The notes beneath the pieces are model-generated. The model was not told the origin of the DNA. It made no database searches and saw only the letters and a list, made by a program, of their open reading frames with translations. The translations under genes were made by a program, and so were the position numbers. From Planctomycetaceae bacterium (GTDB lineage Bacteria > Planctomycetota > Planctomycetia > Planctomycetales > Planctomycetaceae): a DNA stretch of 64,000 bases. The DNA lies in contig JADZEF010000250.1 in NCBI GenBank assembly GCA_020850695.1, positions 1-64,000 of the forward strand, written 5' to 3'. Shown in pieces: positions 33,981 to 40,944 of this stretch (position 1 is the first letter of the stretch; each line of letters begins with the position of its first letter).

Positions 33981-35444
33981 TCACCCCGAATACGCCTCGT
34001 GAATCGCCCGACCGGTCGCGATGGGGTACGGACGTCCCTCGGGATCCTGGAAGTGTCCCGCCGGATCGACTCCCAGGGCAGCGAACATCGTGGCGGAGAG
34101 ATCGCCAGGAGAGTACGGCGTCGTGGCGGGATAGCCGCCGGTCGCGTCGGTCTCGCCGACTGTCGCGCCCCGCTTGATCCCCGCCCCCGCCAGCAGAATC
34201 GAGTAGGCCGACGCCCAATGCTTGCGTCCCGGCGACGCGCCTTTGAATTTCGCCTCGTGAGCGACGACCGGAGCGCGGCCGAACTCGCCCATGCACACGA
34301 CCAGTGTCGTGTCGAGCAGCCCGCGCTGATCCATGTCTTCCAGCAGCACCGACAGCGTGACGTCGAACCGTGGCAACAGATACTTCTTCAAGGCGTCGAA
34401 GATGTCGTTGTGCGTGTCCCATCCGTAGGCGTCAATGTCACGCGGCGAATGGTCCTGCCCGCGATTCTGGTTATTCCAGATGACGGTGATCCACGGAACT
34501 CCCGCCTCGACCAGCCGCCGTCCCAGCAGGCACGCCTGCCCCGTGCGATGCCTTCCGTATCGATCGCGGACAGCCTTCGGCTCGGCCGACACATCGAACG
34601 CCTTGCGGCACTGCGGAGCCGACAGCAACTCGTACGCCTGGCGATAGATTGCATCGAGCTCGAGGCGTCGACGATCTCCCTCCAGCGTGCGGGCATGTCG
34701 ATCGATCGATTCCAGGAGCGTCCTCCGCGAATCGTGCCGCACCGGCGGCAGCCCCGGCAACTGCTGCAACTCGGGAATCACGATCGAGCCGGCCGAGACG
34801 TCCCCGATCTCAAGAGGGTCGAACCCACGACCGAGCAATCCCGCCGATTGGCCCGGGGCCGGAAGAGTCGGCGTCAGGGCCGGAGCGTTGACATGGACTG
34901 ACGTGTAAGGAAACGTCCGGCAGGGCCGCACCCGCGTCAGCACGGACCCATACGTCGGAATATCATTGGGCGAAATCGGCGGATTGCCGGACTTCTGCGC
35001 GTGGAACTGCCCGGTCAGCGCGAGGTATGTCGCCGATCCATGGTCGACGTCGTCATGCGACATCGTCCGCAACACCGTGCAGCGGTCCATGACTTGCGCC
35101 AGCTGCGGCATGTGCTCGCACAGCCGCAATCCCGGCGTCCGCGTGCCGATTGACGAGAACTCCCCGCGAATCTCGACCGGCGCTTCGGGCTTCGGATCCC
35201 ACATGTCGAGCTGGCTCTGCCCGCCGCTCGCATAGATCAACAGGACCGACCGTGCCCGCCCGAATCCCGGTCCGCCAACCGCCGACTCATTGGCAAGCGC
35301 CGCTCGCGGCAGGCTCCCCAGCAGGCTCGAACCGAGTCCGAAGCCGCCGATCCGCAGCCATTCGCGACGGGACAGGGCCAACGGCCCGACGGGAGAGTCA
35401 TCGACAAATCGCAGCACGACGACACCCGAGACAGGGGAATCCAA
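33981..35444 (-). CDS. DUF1501 family protein, Tat-exported
   Basis: 487 residues, the second DUF1501 paralogue of the window. Twin-arginine signal at about residues 25-45 (LSRREWLRIGGFGLGSSLLG). Family motifs: VLLIYASGGQSQLDMWDPKPEAP, the residue run HDDVDHGSATYLALTG near the centre, NNQNRGQDHSPRDIDAYGWD and VCMGEFGRAP. Substrate and reaction are unknown for the family. The usual DUF1549/DUF1553 partner is missing here too: upstream lies a divergent WD40 gene, 100 bp away, and downstream is fhcA on the same strand. The divergent WD40 neighbour fits the common planctomycete association of DUF1501 with propeller proteins. Confidence 0.9.
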   Translation of the reverse strand: MDSPVSGVVVLRFVDDSPVGPLALSRREWLRIGGFGLGSSLLGSLPRAALANESAVGGPGFGRARSVLLIYASGGQSQLDMWDPKPEAPVEIRGEFSSIGTRTPGLRLCEHMPQLAQVMDRCTVLRTMSHDDVDHGSATYLALTGQFHAQKSGNPPISPNDIPTYGSVLTRVRPCRTFPYTSVHVNAPALTPTLPAPGQSAGLLGRGFDPLEIGDVSAGSIVIPELQQLPGLPPVRHDSRRTLLESIDRHARTLEGDRRRLELDAIYRQAYELLSAPQCRKAFDVSAEPKAVRDRYGRHRTGQACLLGRRLVEAGVPWITVIWNNQNRGQDHSPRDIDAYGWDTHNDIFDALKKYLLPRFDVTLSVLLEDMDQRGLLDTTLVVCMGEFGRAPVVAHEAKFKGASPGRKHWASAYSILLAGAGIKRGATVGETDATGGYPATTPYSPGDLSATMFAALGVDPAGHFQDPEGRPYPIATGRAIHEAYSG

Positions 35445-35470
35445 CGATCGTGAACACGACGACTGTCGTT

Positions 35471-35498
35471 TTTACCACAACCTTCGTCCTGCTAGAAT
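35471..35498 (+). promoter_or_regulatory. candidate sigma-70-type promoter of the WD40 gene
   Basis: TTTACC (35471-35476), 16-bp spacer, TAGAAT (35493-35498). Start of transcription would be near 35505, about 40 nt before the ATG at 35545. The -10 matches 5 of 6; the -35 is weaker. Planctomycete promoters are poorly known, so this is tentative. Confidence 0.3.
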
Positions 35499-35544
35499 CG
35501 GAGCTCGGTGATCGCCCGTCCCGACGCGTCTCAGGTTCGATGCC

Positions 35545-36609
35545 ATGAACGATCCGAAGCAGCTCGAAGCGCAGTTCAAGCCGAAGCAACTGAAGGTCGT
35601 CACCTCGGAGATCCAGGTGCTGGCGGCCCGGTTCAGTCCGTGCGGACGGTTCCTGGCCGGCGGGGATTACGAAGGGAAGGTCCGCCGCTGGAAGGCCGAC
35701 GGGGACGAGTTCGACGCCCTGCCGTCCATCGAAGCAAACGGATCCTGGATCCAGGGGCTGGCGTTCGACAAGACGGGCGAGACAATCTTCGAAGCCGACA
35801 CCTGGGGCCGCCTCGCCGCCTGGAAGCATGCGGGGGAGAAGCCCGCGCGGGTCTGGCAGGTCGATGCGGCACACGATGGCTGGATTCGCAATCTCGCGCT
35901 TTCGCCGGACGGGACGCTGCTCGCGAGCGGAGGGTCTGACCGGGCCGTTCGTCTGTGGAATGCCGCCGATGGCAAGCCAGTCAAAGAGTTGAAAGGCGAC
36001 AGCGCCGACGTCTACTGCGTCGCCTTTCATCCGGATGGCAAGACGTTGTTTACCGCCGACTTCAAAGGGACGGTGCGCCGGTGGGACCTGGGGACCGGGG
36101 AAGTCGTCAAATCGTATACCGCTTCGATGCTGACCAAGTCCGACCGCCTGCAGGACATCGGGGGTATCCGCGCGATGCGGCTCTCGGACGACGCGAAGTC
36201 ATTGTTCGTCGGCGGGACCCAGCCGGCGAACGGCGGCAACGTGCAGGGAATTCCGACGCTGCTGACGTTCGACGTCGAATCGGGTCAGCAGACGAAGAAG
36301 GCCGACCTCGGCGCGGTGGGCGACGTGTATGTGACCGACATTGCCGTCCATCCCGCCGGCTTCCTGATGGTGGCCTCGAGCGGCAACCCCGGGCAGGGAA
36401 AGTTCCATTTCCTCAGCCCCGGGGACGACAAGCCGTTCTTCACGCAGTCCCTTTCGAACGTTCATTCGATTTCCCTGCATCCCGGCGGCAAGAGGTTTGC
36501 AGTCGCCACCACGAACCCAGGGAGCAACGGAAACGGCCGGAACCTCGACAAAGAGGGGAAGTATCCGGCGAACAAGTCGCCAATCCACTTCTACGACTTC
36601 CCGGCCTGA
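35545..36609 (+). CDS. WD40-repeat protein
   Basis: 354 residues, no signal peptide. Seven WD40-type blades can be followed: VLAARFSPCGRFLAGGDYEGKVRRW, IQGLAFDKTGETIFEADTWGRLAAW, IRNLALSPDGTLLASGGSDRAVRLW, VYCVAFHPDGKTLFTADFKGTVRRW, then less regular ones (IRAMRLSDDAKSLFVGG, VTDIAVHPAGFLMVASS and VHSISLHPGGKRFAVAT). The propeller closes by pairing with the N-terminal strand. It has no catalytic domain and is probably a protein-interaction platform. It is divergent from a DUF1501 gene with only 100 bp between them, suggesting joint control. ATG at 35545 is the only reasonable start. Confidence 0.87.
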   Translation: MNDPKQLEAQFKPKQLKVVTSEIQVLAARFSPCGRFLAGGDYEGKVRRWKADGDEFDALPSIEANGSWIQGLAFDKTGETIFEADTWGRLAAWKHAGEKPARVWQVDAAHDGWIRNLALSPDGTLLASGGSDRAVRLWNAADGKPVKELKGDSADVYCVAFHPDGKTLFTADFKGTVRRWDLGTGEVVKSYTASMLTKSDRLQDIGGIRAMRLSDDAKSLFVGGTQPANGGNVQGIPTLLTFDVESGQQTKKADLGAVGDVYVTDIAVHPAGFLMVASSGNPGQGKFHFLSPGDDKPFFTQSLSNVHSISLHPGGKRFAVATTNPGSNGNGRNLDKEGKYPANKSPIHFYDFPA

Positions 36610-36779
36610 TCACACGGACCGGCAAATCGCCGCCGGCCAACTCCGGATTGCACGAATCGCCGCGATCCAATAGAGAATACGCAGATCCGGAAGCCTGCGC
36701 CGTCGGAATGGCCAGGGAAAGATAACGGCGTGCGACGGGAAGCGCGCCGCGACGACGGATGATCTTCAGGGAGGGAGCC

Positions 36780-38144
36780 ATGCGGACGGTGCTGTGGAGT
36801 TCGGTGCTGAGTTTTGTGGGCCTCGCGGCCGCCACCGTGGCCCGCGCCGAGTCCTTCCCGGTCGATGAGCCCACGTCCGACACGCGGGTCTTCCAGGTTT
36901 CGGCCCGGCAGGTGATTACCGGCAACCTGGAAACGTCGCTGAGCAACGGCAAGTCGCAGGCCCTCCCCCTGTCCGTCGATGCCGTGCAGAAGTATCTCGA
37001 ACGGCGTCTGCCGGCGGCCGGTCGCGAGGCGGAAGCGTATCGATCGTTGAGGTCGTACCAGGCGGCCGAATCGAAGATCGACGTCGAGAAGACGCACTCG
37101 TCGGGGCGACTCGTCGCGGCCCGGAGTCTTGTCGTCTCTCAGGGCCGCCGCGAAGGCATTTCGAGGTATTCGCCCAATGGGGCGATGACGCGGGCCGATG
37201 TCGACCTGCTCAATGTGCCCGGCGACAGCCTTGCGCTCCTGGCGCTGCTGCCGAAATCGAATGTGGAAAACGGCGAGAAGTGGACTCCCGAAGCCTGGGT
37301 GTTGCAGTCTCTCGCCGGGATCGATGCGGTGACCAAGAGCGAGCTTTCGTGCGAGATCGAATCGGTGACGGCGGACGTCGCCGTCGTGAAGTTCGCGGGC
37401 ACAATCGAAGGCGCCACGGTCGGGGCCGCCGCGACGGTGAGCATCTCGGGCAAGCTGCGATATGACCGAAAGGGCCGCTATGTCCGCTCGGTCGAGATGG
37501 AACAGAAGGAAAAGCGTTCGGTCGGAGCGGTCTCGCCCGGTCTGAACGTCACCGCCAAGGTGACGATCGAACGTTCTCCCTCGGCCGATCAGGGCCCCCT
37601 GACCGACGCCGCCGCGGAGAAGATTCCGCTCGAACCGGACGTCAGCGTGTTGATGCTGTACTACGATGCCCCGTGGGGCATCCGCATGGTGCACGACCGC
37701 GACTGGCATGTCTTCCACCAGTCAGGTGATGCGGCGATCCTGCGACTGCTCGACAAGGGATCGCTCATCGCGCAGTGCAACCTGCACCTGATGACGCCGG
37801 CCAAAGCCGGCCAGCACACCTCCGAGGACTCCTTCCAGGCGGACATCCAGAAGGGGCTGGGCGATCAGTTCAAATCGTTCGCCGGCGCGGAAGAGATCAA
37901 GAGCGACGACGGTCGCTACCTCTATCGCGTGATCGTCGATGGCGAAGGGAAGTCGAAGGCCGACAACGCCGTCAAGCCGATTCCGATGAAGTGGATTTAC
38001 TACCTGTGCGCTTCGCCGAGCGGACAGCAGACGTCGATGGCGTTCGCCGTTCAGGCCGACCTCCTCGAGAAACTCGGGAATCGCGACCTGGCCATGGTCA
38101 AGAGCCTGAAGTTCCTGACGCCGATGACGGCCAAAGCGCCATAG
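36780..38144 (+). CDS. exported protein of unknown function
   Basis: 454 residues from the ATG at 36780, preceded by a strong ribosome site (GGGAGGGAG). Signal peptide at about 1-22 (MRTVLWSSVLSFVGLAAATV, then ARAES). Residues 25-270 are a mixed alpha/beta region with long beta strands (VAVVKFAGTIEGATVGAAATVSI) that recall lipid-binding or beta-barrel-type exported domains. Residues 285-450 contain VLMLYYDAPWGIRMVHDRDWHVF and a long region ending KSLKFLTPM, similar to the plant-lectin-free DUF families of exported planctomycete proteins, but I cannot name one. No metal site is visible. It precedes the SEDS gene by 85 bp that hold a hairpin and heptamer array. Confidence 0.65.
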   Translation: MRTVLWSSVLSFVGLAAATVARAESFPVDEPTSDTRVFQVSARQVITGNLETSLSNGKSQALPLSVDAVQKYLERRLPAAGREAEAYRSLRSYQAAESKIDVEKTHSSGRLVAARSLVVSQGRREGISRYSPNGAMTRADVDLLNVPGDSLALLALLPKSNVENGEKWTPEAWVLQSLAGIDAVTKSELSCEIESVTADVAVVKFAGTIEGATVGAAATVSISGKLRYDRKGRYVRSVEMEQKEKRSVGAVSPGLNVTAKVTIERSPSADQGPLTDAAAEKIPLEPDVSVLMLYYDAPWGIRMVHDRDWHVFHQSGDAAILRLLDKGSLIAQCNLHLMTPAKAGQHTSEDSFQADIQKGLGDQFKSFAGAEEIKSDDGRYLYRVIVDGEGKSKADNAVKPIPMKWIYYLCASPSGQQTSMAFAVQADLLEKLGNRDLAMVKSLKFLTPMTAKAP

Positions 38145-38174
38145 ACGTGTTGGACTCGAACGGATCAGTCTTCC

Positions 38175-38222
38175 TCAGGAGCGCGACCGTCGGCGCTCCT
38201 GACTCCTGACTCCTGACTCCTG
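38175..38222. repeat. hairpin plus 7-bp tandem array (CTCCTGA x 3.9)
   Basis: TCAGGAGCGC (38175-38184) pairs with GCGCTCCTGA (38193-38202). From 38196 the heptamer CTCCTGA is repeated exactly three times and then CTCCTG (38217-38222), 8 bp before the SEDS start codon. The hairpin and the array share the last unit. Confidence 0.85.
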
Positions 38223-38229
38223 CAATTCC

Positions 38230-39357
38230 ATGTCCCCTCCGCAATGGTTCCTGCGGCTCCCCTGGGGAGTGGTCGCGTGCACCATCGCCCTGATCGGGCT
38301 GGGACTGACCGCCATCGATCGAGGGGACGTCCTGTCGCAGGCGGGGACGTTTTTCAGCCGTCAGGCGATGTGGGGAGCGGTCTCGATCCCCGCCATGCTG
38401 CTGATGACGCTGTTTCCGTACCGCCGCCTCAAGCACATCGCGGCGCCCCTGTTCGCGCTCAGTCTCGTGCTGCTGGTTGCGGTCTATTTCTTTCCGCCGC
38501 GGAGCGGCGCGCAGCGGTGGATCCCGCTCGGATTCCTGTTTCTGCAGCCCTCGGAGCTGGCGAAGATCGCGTTCATTTTCGCCCTCGCCCACTACCTGAT
38601 GTTCCGCAGCAATTACCGGACGCTCCTGGGGTTGATTCCCCCCTTCGTGCTGACCTTCGTCCCGATGGGGTTGATCCTCAAGGAACCCGACCTCGGAACG
38701 TCGCTGGTCTTCATGCCGATTCTCTTCGCCATGCTGTTTGCTGCGGGAGCGCGATCGCGTCATCTGGTGTTTGTGACGATCGCCGGGATCGCCATGCTGC
38801 CGGTCCTCTGGATGGGAATGAGCGCCGAGCAGCGATCGCGGGTCACGGCAGTCTTTACACAGCAGGACGGGGGGACCGCTCCCAAGGGGGACGGGTATCA
38901 TCTTCACCAGTCGAAGCAGGTGCTGGCGCTGGGGGGCGTCTGGGGAAGCGAATTCGGCGAGATGCCCATTGACGACCGCGCCGCTTACCATCTCCCCGCC
39001 TGCCGGACCGACTTCGTCTTCTGCATGGTGGGCGAACGCTGGGGCTTTTTCGGTGGAATGGCGACCTTCGGTCTCTACCTGCTCCTCTTTGCCCAGGGCC
39101 TGCGGATCGCCGCCCGCACTCGCGAACCCTTCGGCCGACTGCTGGCGGTCGGAATCGTCGCGCTCATCGCCACTCAGGTCGTCATCAACACCGGAATGAC
39201 CGTCGGCCTGATGCCCGTCACAGGGATCACGTTGCCGCTCCTGAGCTACGGCGGATCGAGCCTGCTGACGACGTGCCTGGCGCTGGGATTGCTCCTCAAC
39301 GTCGGCATGCGTCCCGGTTACGAGATGACCGCCGAACCGTTCCGTTGGGCAACCTGA
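38230..39357 (+). CDS. SEDS glycosyltransferase (RodA/FtsW family)
   Basis: 375 residues, about ten membrane helices. Family signs: GAQRWIPLGFLFLQPSELAKIAFIFALAHYL, ILKEPDLGTSLVFMPILFAM, a large loop with LPACRTDFVFCMVGERWGFFGG holding the catalytic Asp (TDFVF), and TGITLPLLSYGGSSLLT in the last helices. SEDS proteins polymerise lipid II glycan strands. Length and the compact first half fit RodA better than FtsW, but sequence alone cannot settle it. Planctomycetes were long thought to lack peptidoglycan; this gene supports a working cell-wall polymerase, though no adjacent class B PBP gene is seen. The start at 38230 lies 8 bp after the heptamer array, with no clear ribosome site. Confidence 0.9.
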   Translation: MSPPQWFLRLPWGVVACTIALIGLGLTAIDRGDVLSQAGTFFSRQAMWGAVSIPAMLLMTLFPYRRLKHIAAPLFALSLVLLVAVYFFPPRSGAQRWIPLGFLFLQPSELAKIAFIFALAHYLMFRSNYRTLLGLIPPFVLTFVPMGLILKEPDLGTSLVFMPILFAMLFAAGARSRHLVFVTIAGIAMLPVLWMGMSAEQRSRVTAVFTQQDGGTAPKGDGYHLHQSKQVLALGGVWGSEFGEMPIDDRAAYHLPACRTDFVFCMVGERWGFFGGMATFGLYLLLFAQGLRIAARTREPFGRLLAVGIVALIATQVVINTGMTVGLMPVTGITLPLLSYGGSSLLTTCLALGLLLNVGMRPGYEMTAEPFRWAT

Positions 39358-39553
39358 CCGGCGGCACGCCGAACCGCCGATTGAATCAGACCTTGTTGAT
39401 TCGACAATCGGCCAGACGGTCGGCGCAAGACGGGCAATCTGCGAGTATCGTGCGGGTTCCGTCCGAAGTGCCGACTGCGACGCAGGAACGGGGCGACGGA
39501 TGAAACTTGAACGGATTCGGCCCGATTCGTGCATTGTGCCGGTACGGGCTTCG

Positions 39554-39559
39554 TATAAT
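39554..39559 (+). promoter_or_regulatory. candidate -10 box upstream of nadA
   Basis: A perfect TATAAT, 185 nt before the nadA start. The -35 region at 16-18 bp spacing (around 39531-39537, GCATTGT) is a poor match, so the assignment depends on the -10 alone. Confidence 0.3.
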
Positions 39560-39687
39560 CGGATAACATCACACGACCGCTGCCTTCCGTCGCCGAGGGG
39601 GACTTCGAGCGGATCGAAATCGGACGTCCCCTCAGGATGGGCCGGAACGGTCCGATGTTCGCACGACGGAGAGTCCAACGCACGGGA

Positions 39688-39709
39688 AGCCGGCCGATGA
39701 AGGCCGGCT
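39688..39709. repeat. hairpin in nadA leader
   Basis: AGCCGGCC (39688-39695) pairs with GGCCGGCT (39702-39709) across GATGAA. It lies 36 nt before the nadA start. The sequence GGCCGATGAAGGCCGG resembles REP-type intergenic repeats, or it may be a control element. Confidence 0.45.
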
Positions 39710-39744
39710 GCACGACGCGGGCATCAGTTACGTCGGGAGGCCCT

Positions 39745-40749
39745 ATGCCCCTTCCAGTCATTGACCTTCCCATTGCGGGAATCGAACCTGAATCGACCGA
39801 GGATCCGCTCGACCTTCTGGACGAAATTGATCGTCTGAAGGTCGAGAAGGATGCCACGATTCTTGCGCACTACTATGTCGACGGCGACATTCAGGACTGT
39901 GCCGACTTCACCGGAGACAGCCTGAAGCTGGCCCGCGACGCAACCAAAGTCACCACGTCCACGATTGTCTTTGCCGGCGTCCACTTCATGGGGGAGTCGG
40001 CCAAGATTCTCAACCCGCAGAAGCGAGTGCTGATGCCCGACCTCCTGGCCGGGTGCTCGCTCGCGGACAGTTGTCCTCCCGACAAACTTGCGGCGTTCCA
40101 GCACAAGCTGCGAGCCGAAGGGCACGACATCGCGACCGTCGCGTACATCAACACGTCCGCTGCGGTCAAAAGCCTCTGCGACTGGATTGTCACCAGCGGA
40201 AACGCCCGGGAGATCATCGACCGCGTCCCGAAGGATAAGGAGATCCTCTTCGTTCCCGACCAGCATCTGGGCCGCTACCTCGAAGAGGTGACCGGCCGCA
40301 AGATGATCCTCTGGCCGGGCTCGTGCATGGTTCACGAAGTCTTCAGCCTTCAGGATCTCATCCGCGCGAAGAAAAACAATCCCGAGAGCGTGGTCATCGC
40401 GCATCCGGAATGTCCGCAGAACATCCTCGCGGTGGCCGACGTCATCGGCGGCACCGAGAAAATGCGGCGGCACGTCATGGCGACCACGACGCCGACCACT
40501 TTCCTCGTCGCGACCGAAGCCAACATGATCCACCCCTTGCGGGCGGCCGCCCCTCAGCACACCTACATTCCCGTCCCGGGAATCATGACGTCGACCGGCG
40601 AGACATGCGCCTGCAACCGCTGCCCGCACATGGCTCGCAACACGCTGGCGAAAGTTCGCAATTGTCTGCGGGACGGCAAGCCGGAAATCGTCTGGCAGCC
40701 GTTCTTCGAGAAAGCCCGGGATGTCCTCGTGAAAAGCCTGCTGGAGTAA
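39745..40749 (+). CDS. nadA: quinolinate synthase
   Basis: 334 residues from the ATG at 39745, with ribosome site GGGAGG 6 nt upstream; the frame is open further but without signal. The three-Cys Fe-S set is present: C104 in [10 protein letters not shown], the Cys of AHPECPQN, and the C-terminal CACNRCPHM. Also seen are [21 protein letters not shown] and [14 protein letters not shown], which bind substrate. NadA condenses iminoaspartate with dihydroxyacetone phosphate to make quinolinate, the de novo NAD precursor; the [4Fe-4S] cluster is oxygen-sensitive. NadB and NadC are not in the window. A strong hairpin follows 20 bp after the stop. Confidence 0.94.
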   Translation: MPLPVIDLPIAGIEPESTEDPLDLLDEIDRLKVEKDATILAHYYVDGDIQDCADFTGDSLKLARDATKVTTSTIVFAGVHFMGESAKILNPQKRVLMPDLLAGCSLADSCPPDKLAAFQHKLRAEGHDIATVAYINTSAAVKSLCDWIVTSGNAREIIDRVPKDKEILFVPDQHLGRYLEEVTGRKMILWPGSCMVHEVFSLQDLIRAKKNNPESVVIAHPECPQNILAVADVIGGTEKMRRHVMATTTPTTFLVATEANMIHPLRAAAPQHTYIPVPGIMTSTGETCACNRCPHMARNTLAKVRNCLRDGKPEIVWQPFFEKARDVLVKSLLE

Positions 40750-40769
40750 ACGACGTTCGCAAGTCCTGT

Positions 40770-40793
40770 CGCACGGGCACTTCTGCCCGTGCG
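40770..40793. terminator. hairpin after nadA, probable terminator or 3-prime stabiliser
   Basis: CGCACGGGCA (40770-40779) pairs perfectly with TGCCCGTGCG (40784-40793) around CTTC, 20 nt past the nadA stop. There is no T-run, so intrinsic termination is doubtful; stabilising the 3-prime end is equally likely. Confidence 0.5.
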
Positions 40794-40858
40794 TGTGACG
40801 TTCTTCGATTCGCCACGACACTCATCATGCGTGGTGGATTGCTGACTGACTCATTCGA

Positions 40859-40911
40859 CCCTCAATCGCTCCGTCTCTTCATCCCTCAATCCTCCAACAC
40901 CCGGTCACGGA
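40859..40911. repeat. degenerate CCCTCAA/TCCTCC tract before hydrolase gene
   Basis: Two CCCTCAATC units (40859-40867 and 40883-40891) are joined by a C/T-rich linker made of near-heptamer units. It ends about 35 bp before the hydrolase start. It is much more decayed than the arrays at 38.2 and 62.5 kb but of the same pyrimidine character; the preceding segment 40841-40855 has a CTGACTGACTCATTC run. Confidence 0.4.
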
Positions 40912-40944
40912 CGGCCGCAACGCATTGGAAGGCACGAAGCTGCC

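Larger units (their letters stand above)
39358..39744. other. 387-bp spacer with long nadA leader
   Basis: Contains a perfect TATAAT at 39554-39559 and a hairpin at 39688-39709 (both listed). If the TATAAT is used, nadA has a leader of about 180 nt. No coding sequence is convincing. Confidence 0.45.

Noticed and set aside
38196-38222. CRISPR-like repeat
   Set aside because: The 7-bp units are contiguous with no spacers, and there are no cas genes in the window.
38098-39678. 526-codon open frame antisense to the SEDS gene
   Set aside because: Gln/Arg/Glu-rich low-complexity product typical of antisense frames; the plus strand has a clear membrane protein.
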